Shown here piece by piece: positions 50,407 to 58,709 of a DNA stretch of 64,000 nt (its first letter is position 1; every line of letters begins with the position of its first letter). This stretch comes from Bacteroidetes bacterium 43-16 (GTDB lineage Bacteria; Bacteroidota; Bacteroidia; Chitinophagales; Chitinophagaceae). The notes beneath the pieces are model-generated. The model did not search any database. It was not told the origin of the DNA and saw nothing but the letters and a program-made list of their open reading frames with translations. The position numbers and the translations under genes were made by a program. The stretch is from positions 1-64,000 of the forward strand of contig MKTB01000015.1 in NCBI GenBank assembly GCA_001897525.1, given 5' to 3'.

Positions 50407-52950
50407 ATGAAATCAATAAATTTTGGGATTGATCTTGGAACCACCAATTCTTTAATTACAAAATATGAAAACGGTAAAGTCACCATTTTCAAACACCCGA
50501 TCGGCCATAAAGAAACCCTGGCCTCCGTTGTGGCCTTCCGCCCCGGCCGCACCCTGGTGGGCGACAAAGCCCGTGAATTCCTGACCAAAGACCCGGTAAA
50601 TATATTTGCCAATTTCAAACGCAGGATGGGTACCGATGACAAGTTCTACGTCGTGAACCTGGACGAAAATGTAACGCCCATTGAATTATCTACCCTGGTA
50701 TTAAAAGAACTCAAACAATTTGTCTACTCCGGCGAAGAAGTGAAAGCGGCAGTGATCACCATCCCGGCCAGCTTTGACACCATGCAGAGCAATGCTACCA
50801 AAAAAGCCGGGCTGGCAGCAGGTTTCCAGGAAGTACTCTTGCTGCAGGAGCCCATCGCGGCCAGCCTCGCCTACTTCAACAACCAGGAAAATAATGCAGA
50901 CCGTAATGGCTACTGGCTGGTCTACGACCTGGGCGGCGGCACCTTTGACATCGCCCTGATGCAGATCAAAGACGGGGAGATGAAAGTGATCGACCATGAA
51001 GGCAACAACTTCCTGGGCGGTGCCGACTTCGATTTTGGCATCATAGAAAAAATAATCGTTCCTTATGTGACTGCACAATTCGGGATCGAAAATTTTGAAG
51101 AAGAACTCAGGAAGAACAACGGGAAATACGAACAACTGTTCTACGAACTCATTTATAAATCGGAAGAAGCCAAGAAAGAACTGTCGCAGCAAGCGGAAAC
51201 ACAGATCGACTTCACACTGGACGGCCGGGAAGTGCTCCTCAGCATAAGCAGGGAAGACCTGGAAAATACCATCCAGGCAAGAGTAGCAGAAACCATCACT
51301 ATGCTGAAAAGCATACTGAGCCGGAATGAACTGGGCACAAAAAACATAGAAGAGATCCTGCTGGTAGGCGGCAGCACATACATTCCTTATGTACGCCAGC
51401 AATTGGCGGAGCAGACAGCAATCAAGGTAAACAGCCACATCGACCCGACAACTGCCGTTGCCATAGGTGCCGCTTATTACGCTGCCAACAAATACTATCA
51501 GCCCAAAGAAGGTGTCGCACTCGGAGATAGTGTAGAAGATATGCTGAACCAATTATCCGGCATAGAAGCAGAAGATGCAGCACTGGAAACGTTCCCGGAC
51601 ATAAGCCTTACCGTTTCCTACAGCCAGATGAGTAAAGACACCGAAGAAGTCATGATCATTAAGGCCAATGGCAACTGGGAAGGCAAGACATACCGGATCA
51701 TCAGGAGCGACGGCGGCTTCGACACCGGCTTCGTGCCCGTAAAATCAAAGTTTACCGAGTTCCTGCCCCTCATCAATAATGTCAACAATATATTCTACCT
51801 GCGCCTCTATGATGAAGACCAGGACGAAATAAAAGCTGCCCTGCAGGAAATTACCATCACTCAGGGACAGTTCAACATCGCCGGACAGCCCATACCGCAG
51901 GACATCTGCATCGAAGTAGACGACAAAGAAAACCATACCACAAAACTGGAGGTCATCTTCGAGAAAAATGCAGTATTACCGCAGAAAAAGACCTTGTACC
52001 GGGAAATCTCCAAAACCATCAAACAAGGTTCAGAGGACAGCATCATCATCAACATCCTGGAGGGCGACCGCAATGCCCGCGCATTGTCTAACCTGGTCAT
52101 TGCCTGTATTGAAATATCAGGAAAAGAACTCACCTCCGACCTCATCAAAGGCTCGGATATTGAACTACAGATCACCATGTCCGACAACAGGGAACTGCAT
52201 ACCGAAGTATTCCTGGTAATGACCCAACAGGAATTTAAAAATGCTTTTTCCCTTTCCGAAAAACATGTAAATATTGATCGCCTCAAAGAGCAATTCATCG
52301 ACCTCGAAAATGAGATCCGCAACAGCATCAAAATGTTCAGCTACGATGAAAATGATGTCTGGGCCATACAGGCCAACGATTTCCTCAAAGAGCTCATGCA
52401 ACATAAAAACGAATTGTTCAAACTCAAAGAAGACGATCGCACAGATGCCAAATACGTCATCGCAGAAGTGCTCAACCGTGTTTCCCAGGCCTACGACAAA
52501 CTGGGCGGAGAAGACCGCCTGGAGCGCCTGAGGTACGAATACCTGGAAGCCAAAGAATATATAGAAAACCATCTGCCTATGGCCGATTTCAAAAAAGAAG
52601 AACTGGCACAATCCTATTCAAAACTATTGAAAGGAGAACACCAAGTCCTCATCAGCAGGAACCCTTCTATCCTGGAAAAAGCTACCGAAAAAATGAATAG
52701 CCTGGCCTGGGATATCCTCTGGAACACCCTCAGCTATATCATATCCAGGTATGAAGGATTTAAAGGCTTAAAACCGGATGAGTTTAAAAATTACCAGGGC
52801 GTACAACCCATCTTCCGCTCTGCCGACCAGGCATTGTCCGGCGAGCGCTACCATGAGTTCAGGCAGCATGTGTACAGCATCACCCATTTACTGGTGCACA
52901 ACGAATACAAAATACAAAACGACGACTTTAAAGGTACAGGCATCGGCTAA
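50407..52950 (+). CDS. Divergent Hsp70-family chaperone with long helical C-terminus
   Basis: 847 residues versus about 640 for DnaK. The nucleotide-binding domain (about 1-370) is intact: phosphate loop 1 'GIDLGTTNSLI', phosphate loop 2 'WLVYDLGGGTFDIALM' and the adenosine motif 'EEILLVGGSTYIPYVRQQL'. A variable beta insert (about 395-495) follows, then a beta-sandwich-like part ('LPQKKTLYREISKTI' to 'TMSDNRELHTEVFLVM', about 520-610), then a 230-residue helical C-terminus (from about 625) in place of the DnaK lid, ending without the EEVD/DVE-type tail. It is very likely an ATP-driven chaperone with specialised clients. It is the middle gene of a three-gene operon (GrpE-like, Hsp70, membrane protein). 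Confidence 0.9.
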   Translation: MKSINFGIDLGTTNSLITKYENGKVTIFKHPIGHKETLASVVAFRPGRTLVGDKAREFLTKDPVNIFANFKRRMGTDDKFYVVNLDENVTPIELSTLVLKELKQFVYSGEEVKAAVITIPASFDTMQSNATKKAGLAAGFQEVLLLQEPIAASLAYFNNQENNADRNGYWLVYDLGGGTFDIALMQIKDGEMKVIDHEGNNFLGGADFDFGIIEKIIVPYVTAQFGIENFEEELRKNNGKYEQLFYELIYKSEEAKKELSQQAETQIDFTLDGREVLLSISREDLENTIQARVAETITMLKSILSRNELGTKNIEEILLVGGSTYIPYVRQQLAEQTAIKVNSHIDPTTAVAIGAAYYAANKYYQPKEGVALGDSVEDMLNQLSGIEAEDAALETFPDISLTVSYSQMSKDTEEVMIIKANGNWEGKTYRIIRSDGGFDTGFVPVKSKFTEFLPLINNVNNIFYLRLYDEDQDEIKAALQEITITQGQFNIAGQPIPQDICIEVDDKENHTTKLEVIFEKNAVLPQKKTLYREISKTIKQGSEDSIIINILEGDRNARALSNLVIACIEISGKELTSDLIKGSDIELQITMSDNRELHTEVFLVMTQQEFKNAFSLSEKHVNIDRLKEQFIDLENEIRNSIKMFSYDENDVWAIQANDFLKELMQHKNELFKLKEDDRTDAKYVIAEVLNRVSQAYDKLGGEDRLERLRYEYLEAKEYIENHLPMADFKKEELAQSYSKLLKGEHQVLISRNPSILEKATEKMNSLAWDILWNTLSYIISRYEGFKGLKPDEFKNYQGVQPIFRSADQALSGERYHEFRQHVYSITHLLVHNEYKIQNDDFKGTGIG

Positions 52951-52959
52951 TCATAGTAT

Positions 52960-54453
52960 ATGACATTTATTTCAATCATCAGGTTTTTCAACTATTGCGG
53001 CATTGATGCGGCACAGGCAGTACCGGGCAATATACCGCGCATCAAAAAACAGATCGCTGCCGAATTCAGCCTGGTGCCCAATGGTATCATTGAAATTGAA
53101 GGTACGGTGTACAATAAGCAGGACGTTTTCAGCATCCTGGAAGCGCCCGACTTCGCAGAAATACTGGCCCATCAGCAGACCATAAACGAGCATGAGCCCC
53201 TGCGTTTGTTCTTAGAGAAAGGTATAGCAAGCGATGAGCTGGCAGAGCATGTAGAAATACTGAAAAAAGAAGAAGGATTTGTCCGCTACGTTTCAAAATA
53301 CTTCGCCCCCTTATTCAACCGCGAAATGAAACGCCGTCTTTCTACGTTCGACTTTGAAAGCGCGGCAGACTGGATCCCCAATTGCCAGCTCCTGCTCACC
53401 ACAGACGGAGAACAGGCTTTTCAATATACCAGCACCTTCCTGGAAGAAAACCTGCGCCTGTTTAAAAACCTGAACAAAACCACCTTCCTGAGCCGTAAGG
53501 CAGAAGTCACCCCCTGGACCGGCAATTGGGCGCGGTTCATGAACTGGCTGCCCGATATGATCTATGCACAAAAAGAAGAACTGGCCATTCAGCTCATTAA
53601 TTTCTGTGTGGAAATTCAACATGCAGACGTTTCCTACTGCTACTGGATCAGCAGCCAGATGGTACAGCTCGACTACCTGGATGACTCCAATACACAGCTC
53701 ATCCGGGACAATCATGTGATCTATGAATCCAAGGCCGCAGGCACAAATGCCGTACCACAAAGTGTCTCTAAAAAGTACAGGAAAGAAAACAACAAAACAT
53801 TTAACTATATCTGGATCGCCCTGCTGGCCTTTTTTATTATCACCCGGCTGGTGGGTAGCTGTGACAAAAACAGCTCCGGTGGAAAAACAAATTTTGAAGA
53901 CTACCACCTTGATGTAAAAACCATCATCAGCCTGAATGCCATCACAAAATCAAGAGCACTCACGCCTGCGGAGATCAGCAACAGCGATAAGAAAGACAAC
54001 AAAAGCACCGAAGGATACCTGGTGGCCTACCTCTCCTTCCTGAATCACCCGGAAGACAGCAACTATAAGTATGTGCTCAGTATTAAAAACAAGACCGGTA
54101 TCGACCTCTCGGTACAGACACCATTTGAAGAAGACCTCTTCCTCTTTGACCTGGACAAGGACAGCACCGTCACTATATCCAAAGGCACTTTAAACAACAT
54201 AGACCTCTTGATCATGCCGATCGACAGTACCAAAGACGAGGTAGAACGTTTCGACATTAAAAACAATTTCTACCTGGCACCCAAAGACCTCAAAACATTT
54301 AAGACCACTTATGATGACACCACCATGCTGCACTTACTCTTACCCGATCCCGAAAATGTACTGGAATGTGAGCTCAATATCGTCAACAACCAACTGGTGC
54401 TGACCGGCAGGGACTTTAAGATCATTAAATCCCTTACTCCCGGCAAAAAATAG
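52960..54453 (+). CDS. Single-pass membrane protein of the Hsp70 operon, unknown family
   Basis: 497 residues. The N-terminal cytosolic part (about 1-281) starts 'ISIIRFFNYCGIDAAQAVPGNIPRIKKQIAAEFSLVPNGIIEIEG', is otherwise helical and has a Trp-rich stretch (WTGNWARFMNWLPDMIY, about 186-202). A basic stretch (KKYRKENNK) precedes a single membrane helix (about 282-299, YIWIALLAFFIITRLVG), so the N-terminus should be inside. The outside/periplasmic C-terminal part (about 300-497) is beta-rich. No J-domain HPD is seen and I cannot place it in a family. It starts ten bases after the Hsp70 gene and probably belongs to the same transcript. Confidence 0.8.
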   Translation: MTFISIIRFFNYCGIDAAQAVPGNIPRIKKQIAAEFSLVPNGIIEIEGTVYNKQDVFSILEAPDFAEILAHQQTINEHEPLRLFLEKGIASDELAEHVEILKKEEGFVRYVSKYFAPLFNREMKRRLSTFDFESAADWIPNCQLLLTTDGEQAFQYTSTFLEENLRLFKNLNKTTFLSRKAEVTPWTGNWARFMNWLPDMIYAQKEELAIQLINFCVEIQHADVSYCYWISSQMVQLDYLDDSNTQLIRDNHVIYESKAAGTNAVPQSVSKKYRKENNKTFNYIWIALLAFFIITRLVGSCDKNSSGGKTNFEDYHLDVKTIISLNAITKSRALTPAEISNSDKKDNKSTEGYLVAYLSFLNHPEDSNYKYVLSIKNKTGIDLSVQTPFEEDLFLFDLDKDSTVTISKGTLNNIDLLIMPIDSTKDEVERFDIKNNFYLAPKDLKTFKTTYDDTTMLHLLLPDPENVLECELNIVNNQLVLTGRDFKIIKSLTPGKK

Positions 54454-54478
54454 TTCCCGGTCCTTTAATTGAGCCTGC

Positions 54479-54784
54479 TTACATGAAACCCAGCTCCAGG
54501 CGGGCTTCTTCGCTCATCATATCTTTTGTCCAGGGCGGATCAAAAGTGAGTTGTACATGCGCATCACTGACTCCTTCTATCGCCGAAACCTTTTGCTGCA
54601 CTTCAAAAACGATGTCCCCGGCCACCGGGCAGGCCGGTGCGGTAAGGGTCATTACGACCTCTACTGTATTATTCTCGCCTACCTTAATATCATAAACCAG
54701 GCCCAATTCGTAAATATTCACCGGCAATTCCGGGTCAAATACCGTCTGCAACACCTCTATTACTCGATCTCTTATATTTTCCAT
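54479..54784 (-). CDS. SufT-like MIP18/DUF59 family Fe-S assembly protein
   Basis: 101 residues. 'RVIEVLQTVFDPELPVNIYELGLVYDIKVG' and 'VVMTLTAPACPVAGDIV', with the conserved Cys in 'PACP', define the DUF59/MIP18 family that helps deliver Fe-S clusters; the family also includes PaaD-like proteins. It overlaps the sufE stop by one base (TAATG), so it is translationally coupled to sufE, which supports a role in Fe-S assembly. The C-terminal 'DPPWTKDMMSEEARLELGF' is typical of the Suf member. Confidence 0.9.
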   Translation of the reverse strand: MENIRDRVIEVLQTVFDPELPVNIYELGLVYDIKVGENNTVEVVMTLTAPACPVAGDIVFEVQQKVSAIEGVSDAHVQLTFDPPWTKDMMSEEARLELGFM

Positions 54785-55203
54785 TACGCTTGTGTTGAAA
54801 GGGCTAAGGCATATAATTTCATCTGCTTCAGCATCGATAATAAACCATTGGCACGGGTAGGTGACAAGTGGCTCTTTAAACCTATTTTGTCTATAAAATA
54901 TATTTCAGTACCGGCAATTTCCTGTGGAGTATGACCGCTTAACACATCGATCATAAGCGCCACAAGACCTTTGGTGATGATCGCATCACTATCTGCCGTA
55001 AAATGCACCAGGCCATCCTTAAAATCTGCGTGTAACCATACCCTCGACTGGCAACCTTTAATCAACAGGTCATCCGTTTTGTATTGCTCATCGATCAAAG
55101 GCAGGTCTTTGCCCAAAGCGATCAGGTGCTCATACTTATCCATCCATTCATCATACGCCTCAAAATCACCAATGATCTCTTCCTGCTTTTCATTAATTGT
55201 CAT
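54784..55203 (-). CDS. sufE: Cysteine desulfuration protein SufE
   Basis: 139 residues, typical length. SufE takes sulfur from SufS on its conserved Cys and passes it to the scaffold. The site is C51 in 'LLIKGCQSRVWL'. The N-terminal 'EIIGDFEAYDEWMDKYEHLIALGKDLPLID' is a standard start, and the ATG at 55203 lies 20 bases after a well-spaced promoter (55223-55252). It forms an operon with the MIP18 protein; sufS, sufBCD are not in the window. Confidence 0.94.
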   Translation of the reverse strand: MTINEKQEEIIGDFEAYDEWMDKYEHLIALGKDLPLIDEQYKTDDLLIKGCQSRVWLHADFKDGLVHFTADSDAIITKGLVALMIDVLSGHTPQEIAGTEIYFIDKIGLKSHLSPTRANGLLSMLKQMKLYALALSTQA

Positions 55204-55222
55204 TTCACTAAACTTTTGTCTG

Positions 55223-55252
55223 CAAAATTAGTCCAAAATCCGCACAAGCAAA
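55223..55252 (-). promoter_or_regulatory. Promoter for sufE-sufT
   Basis: On the minus strand TTTG (55249-55252) and TAATTTTG (55223-55230) are spaced 18 bases. The leader is about 15-20 bases. Confidence 0.65.
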
Positions 55253-55285
55253 CTGATAATTAAAACCTAAAACTGAATTAATCAA

Positions 55286-55293
55286 TATCTTTG
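55286..55293 (+). promoter_or_regulatory. -7 promoter element for namZ-type gene
   Basis: TATCTTTG fits TAnnTTTG, 30 bases before the ATG at 55324. Confidence 0.5.
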
Positions 55294-55323
55294 ATGAAAT
55301 TCTGAATCTTTAATCTTTGGACC

Positions 55324-56559
55324 ATGAACAGTTTTAAATATATAGCGATCGGCATACTTATGGCAAGCACCTGGCGCAGCGAAGCACAGCAACCACGATA
55401 TACCTACCAGGGCAATGCTGCGGCTACAGAAGCACCCCGGGGACGCAAACCCTCCCTGGAAGTAGTGGTGGGCGCTGCCCGCACAGAGGCTTACCTGCCT
55501 TTATTGAAGAACAAGCGCGTGGCCGTACTGGTCAACCAGACCTCCGAGATCAATGGTAAATTACTGCCCGACCTCCTGCTGGAGCATAAAGTAAACCTGG
55601 TGACCATATTCTCTCCCGAGCATGGCTTCAGGGGCAATGCAGATGCCGGGGCACATGTAAAAAATGATAAAGACCCTCAAACCGGGCTTCCCGTCATTTC
55701 TCTTTATGGCAATAATAAAAAACCAAATGCCCAGCAACTGAGCAATGTAGATGTGGTCATCTATGACCTGCAGGATGTAGGCGCACGTTTTTACACCTAC
55801 GTCTCCTCCCTAGAATACCTGATGGAAGCCTGCGCTGAGCAGAAAAAACAACTGATCATCCTCGACCGGCCTAATCCCCTGGGCAATATCGTCGACGGAC
55901 CGGTCTTACAAAAAGAAAACAGGTCATTTGTCGGCATGCAGGCCGTGCCGATTGTTTACGGGATGACACCGGGAGAGTATGCCCAAATGCTGATCGGGGA
56001 AAAATGGATCAAAGCGCCCAACCTCGACCTGAAAGTGATCACCTGTGACAATTATAATCACCAGACCTTGTATCGCCTGCCGGTAGCCCCCTCCCCCAAC
56101 CTTAAAAATATGGCAGCCATCTACCTGTACCCTTCCGTGTGCCTGTTTGAAGGCACCGTTATCAGCCTCGGCAGAGGCACCGATAAGCCCTTCCAGCAAT
56201 ACGGGCATCCACAGTTAAAAGGATTCAACTACAGCTTTACCCCAACCAGTGTCACCGGGGCCACCAATCCTCCGTTAAAAGATAAAAAATGCTACGGCGA
56301 ACTATTAGCTGCTGATGCCAACACCGCCTACCGGATGACTGAAAATAAATTGCAATTGAAATGGCTCATCAAAGCCTACGAAGCCTTCCCGGACAAAAAT
56401 GCCTTTTTCAATAACTTCTTCATCAAACTTGCCGGGACCAATACCCTGCAGGAGCAGATCAGGAAAGGCATGAGCGAGGCAGATATACGCGCCAGCTGGC
56501 AACCCGAGCTGGATAAATTCAAGACCACCAGGGCCAAATATTTATTATATGAAGAATAG
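55324..56559 (+). CDS. Exported DUF1343 protein, NamZ-type exo-N-acetylmuramidase
   Basis: 411 residues. A signal peptide (1 to about 21, WRSEAQ) is followed by the DUF1343 domain. Signatures: 'VLVNQTSEINGKLLPDLLLEH', 'TIFSPEHGFRGNADAGAHV', 'DVVIYDLQDVGARFYTYVSSLEYLMEACAE', 'LIILDRPNPLGNIVDGPVL' and 'LYPSVCLFEGTVISLGRGTDKPFQQYG'. Characterised members (NamZ) release N-acetylmuramic acid from the non-reducing ends of peptidoglycan fragments, in cell-wall recycling. I place this one there by family only. A strong hairpin terminator follows. Confidence 0.9.
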   Translation: MNSFKYIAIGILMASTWRSEAQQPRYTYQGNAAATEAPRGRKPSLEVVVGAARTEAYLPLLKNKRVAVLVNQTSEINGKLLPDLLLEHKVNLVTIFSPEHGFRGNADAGAHVKNDKDPQTGLPVISLYGNNKKPNAQQLSNVDVVIYDLQDVGARFYTYVSSLEYLMEACAEQKKQLIILDRPNPLGNIVDGPVLQKENRSFVGMQAVPIVYGMTPGEYAQMLIGEKWIKAPNLDLKVITCDNYNHQTLYRLPVAPSPNLKNMAAIYLYPSVCLFEGTVISLGRGTDKPFQQYGHPQLKGFNYSFTPTSVTGATNPPLKDKKCYGELLAADANTAYRMTENKLQLKWLIKAYEAFPDKNAFFNNFFIKLAGTNTLQEQIRKGMSEADIRASWQPELDKFKTTRAKYLLYEE

Positions 56560-56587
56560 ATCAACCTGTTAACAGGTCAATACAACC

Positions 56588-56625
56588 ACAACAGCCTTCT
56601 TTCCATCCGGGAAGAAGGCTGTTGT
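56588..56625 (+). terminator. Intrinsic terminator
   Basis: A 14-bp perfect stem (56588-56601 and 56612-56625), extendable inward through a G-T pair and two G-C pairs to a 4-base loop. No long T-run follows, but the stem is strong. Confidence 0.8.
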
Positions 56626-56749
56626 CATAACAGGCAATCATATAAGCGCTGAACACATACCAGTTATTTAAATACAGGCCTTTAAACCCTGACTCCGGCA
56701 CCTTCCGGCAGTGCAGATATGAGCGCTCCCTCAAATCTCATTAATTCTT

Positions 56750-56757
56750 TACCTTTG
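56750..56757 (+). promoter_or_regulatory. -7 promoter element for argS
   Basis: TACCTTTG fits TAnnTTTG, 19 bases before the ATG at 56777. Confidence 0.6.
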
Positions 56758-56776
56758 CATCTTAAATTCAGAAGAT

Positions 56777-58561
56777 ATGAAATTGATTGCAGCACAGCTA
56801 AAGTCAGATGCAGCAGCAGCTTTTAATGCATTGTATCCCGATGCAAACGTTAAGGAAGAAGATATTTTGGTCAACGAGACAAAACCTGAATTCAAAGGAG
56901 ATTATACCATCGTATTATTTCCCTTTGTAAAATCGCTTCGCTTAAACCCCGCTGCTTTAGGTGAGGCAATCGGCAATCATCTGGTACAAAACCATGACAA
57001 CTATACCCATCATGAAACCGTGGCCGGTTTCCTGAACCTCAGCATCAATGATGCTTCCTGGGCACATTACCTCAACCAGTTCAACCTGGACCTGTCCCTT
57101 AAAGCAAACGCGGGCACGTCTAAAAAAATAATGGTGGAATACTCTTCCCCCAACACCAATAAACCCTTGCACCTCGGTCACCTCAGGAATAACTTCTTAG
57201 GCGTTGCGGTAGCTAATATACTGGCAGAGGCTGGCAACCAGGTAGGTAAAACCTGCGTGGTCAACGACAGGGGCGTACACATCTGTAAAAGCATGATCGC
57301 CTGGCAAAAATTCGGCAACGGGGCCACACCCGAAAGCACGGGTACAAAAGGAGATCACTTTGTGGGTGAGTATTATGTAAAATTCAACGATGCTTACAAA
57401 GCAGAAGTAGCTGCATTAGTGGCCGATGGCAAAACCACCGAGCAGGCAGAGCAGGAAGCCCCGATCATGAAAGCTACGCAACAAATGCTCGTAGACTGGG
57501 AAGCCGGAAAACCGGAAGTAATGGAATTGTGGCGCACCATGAACAGCTGGGTATATAAAGGATTTGATGCCACCTACAAAGCTATTGGCAGCTCCTTTGA
57601 CAAGACCTATTACGAAAGCAATACCTACCTCCTCGGTAAAGACCTGGTAGAAGAGGGATTGCAAAAAGGCGTTTTCTACCAAAAAGAAGACGGCAGCGTA
57701 TGGATTGACCTCACTGCAGACGGCCTGGATGAAAAACTGGTCAGAAGAAGAGACGGCACCTCTGTGTACATCACCCAGGACATTGGCCTGGCTGTAGAAA
57801 AGCAGAAAGAATTTAACCTCGATGAAAGTATCTATGTAGTAGGCGATGAGCAAAACTATCACTTCAAAGTACTGAAACTGATCTGCCAGAAGCTGGGCAT
57901 ACCGGGTGCGGACGGCATCTTCCACCTCAGCTATGGCATGGTAGAACTGCCGAGCGGGAAAATGAAAAGCAGGGAAGGCACCGTAGTAGATGCAGATGAC
58001 CTGGTAGCAGAAATGATCCGCCTGGCCGGGGAGCAAACAGAAGCTGCAGGCAAAACAGAAGGATTCTCTGAGAGCGAATTACAGGAATTATATGAAACCA
58101 TCGGTGTAGGTGCATTGAAGTTTTACCTGCTAAGGGTAGACCCTAAAAAGAAAATGATCTTTGATCCTAAAGAGTCTATAGATCTGCATGGCTTTACCGC
58201 GACCTTTATACAATATGCACATGCCCGGATCTGTTCTTTACTGGCCAGGACAGAGTATGTAAAAAATGAGATCGTGATCCATACAGACCATCTCCTGGAA
58301 CCGGAAAAACAATTATTGATCCAGCAGGAGCAATATCCCGGCATACTGGCACAGGCGGCTATGGAATATAACCCTTCTGCCTTGTGTAACTATACTTTCA
58401 AGCTGGCACAGCAGTTCAATACCTTCTTTGAACAATGCAGCATCGTAAGAGCCGAAAGCGAGGAGAAAAAATTACTCAGACAAGTATTGGCGGACCATAC
58501 CGCGAAGATCATCCGGCATTCTATGAACCTCCTGGGCATTAAAGTGCCAAATAAGATGTAG
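56777..58561 (+). CDS. argS: Arginine-tRNA ligase
   Basis: 594 residues, class I aminoacyl-tRNA synthetase. The signature HIGH box appears as 'NKPLHLGHLRNNFLG', and the KMSKS-type site is replaced by 'SGKMKSREGTVVDADD', as is normal in ArgS, which needs tRNA to activate arginine. The N-terminal additional domain (about 1-100) and the C-terminal DALR anticodon-binding domain (about 455-594; 'PSALCNYTFKLAQQFNTFFEQC') are present. Essential gene with its own promoter; not part of an operon. Confidence 0.96.
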   Translation: MKLIAAQLKSDAAAAFNALYPDANVKEEDILVNETKPEFKGDYTIVLFPFVKSLRLNPAALGEAIGNHLVQNHDNYTHHETVAGFLNLSINDASWAHYLNQFNLDLSLKANAGTSKKIMVEYSSPNTNKPLHLGHLRNNFLGVAVANILAEAGNQVGKTCVVNDRGVHICKSMIAWQKFGNGATPESTGTKGDHFVGEYYVKFNDAYKAEVAALVADGKTTEQAEQEAPIMKATQQMLVDWEAGKPEVMELWRTMNSWVYKGFDATYKAIGSSFDKTYYESNTYLLGKDLVEEGLQKGVFYQKEDGSVWIDLTADGLDEKLVRRRDGTSVYITQDIGLAVEKQKEFNLDESIYVVGDEQNYHFKVLKLICQKLGIPGADGIFHLSYGMVELPSGKMKSREGTVVDADDLVAEMIRLAGEQTEAAGKTEGFSESELQELYETIGVGALKFYLLRVDPKKKMIFDPKESIDLHGFTATFIQYAHARICSLLARTEYVKNEIVIHTDHLLEPEKQLLIQQEQYPGILAQAAMEYNPSALCNYTFKLAQQFNTFFEQCSIVRAESEEKKLLRQVLADHTAKIIRHSMNLLGIKVPNKM

Positions 58562-58582
58562 CTTAATCTTTAAAGATCAATA

Positions 58583-58604
58583 TGTCACCCTGAGCATGTC
58601 GAAG
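58583..58604 (-). repeat. Short dispersed repeat, copy 2
   Basis: Sequence TGTCACCCTGAGCATGTCGAAG. Its reverse complement matches 24523-24544 at 18 of 22 positions. Extragenic, just downstream of argS. Confidence 0.5.
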
Positions 58605-58630
58605 GGTGCTCTGATAGAAAATATCGACAA

Positions 58631-58690
58631 AAAAATACCCATCCTTTGAAACATTTCGACAAGATCAATGTAACAAGGATGGGTTATTTT
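58631..58690. terminator. Bidirectional intrinsic terminator
   Basis: Long hairpin: 10-bp stem (58637-58646 and 58675-58684) around a 28-base loop with an inner ACATT/AATGT pairing, flanked by A-rich on the left and T-rich on the right. It lies between convergent argS and the hydrolase gene. Confidence 0.75.
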
Positions 58691-58709
58691 TATTGAAGCC
58701 GTGCTGCGG

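Noticed and set aside
50701-51552. 283-codon minus-strand ORF inside the Hsp70 gene
   Set aside because: It lies antisense to the conserved Hsp70 ATPase domain and its translation is Cys/Phe-rich without family features, a by-product of codon bias.
57416-58036. 206-codon minus-strand ORF inside argS
   Set aside because: Antisense to the conserved ArgS catalytic domain; no recognisable protein pattern.
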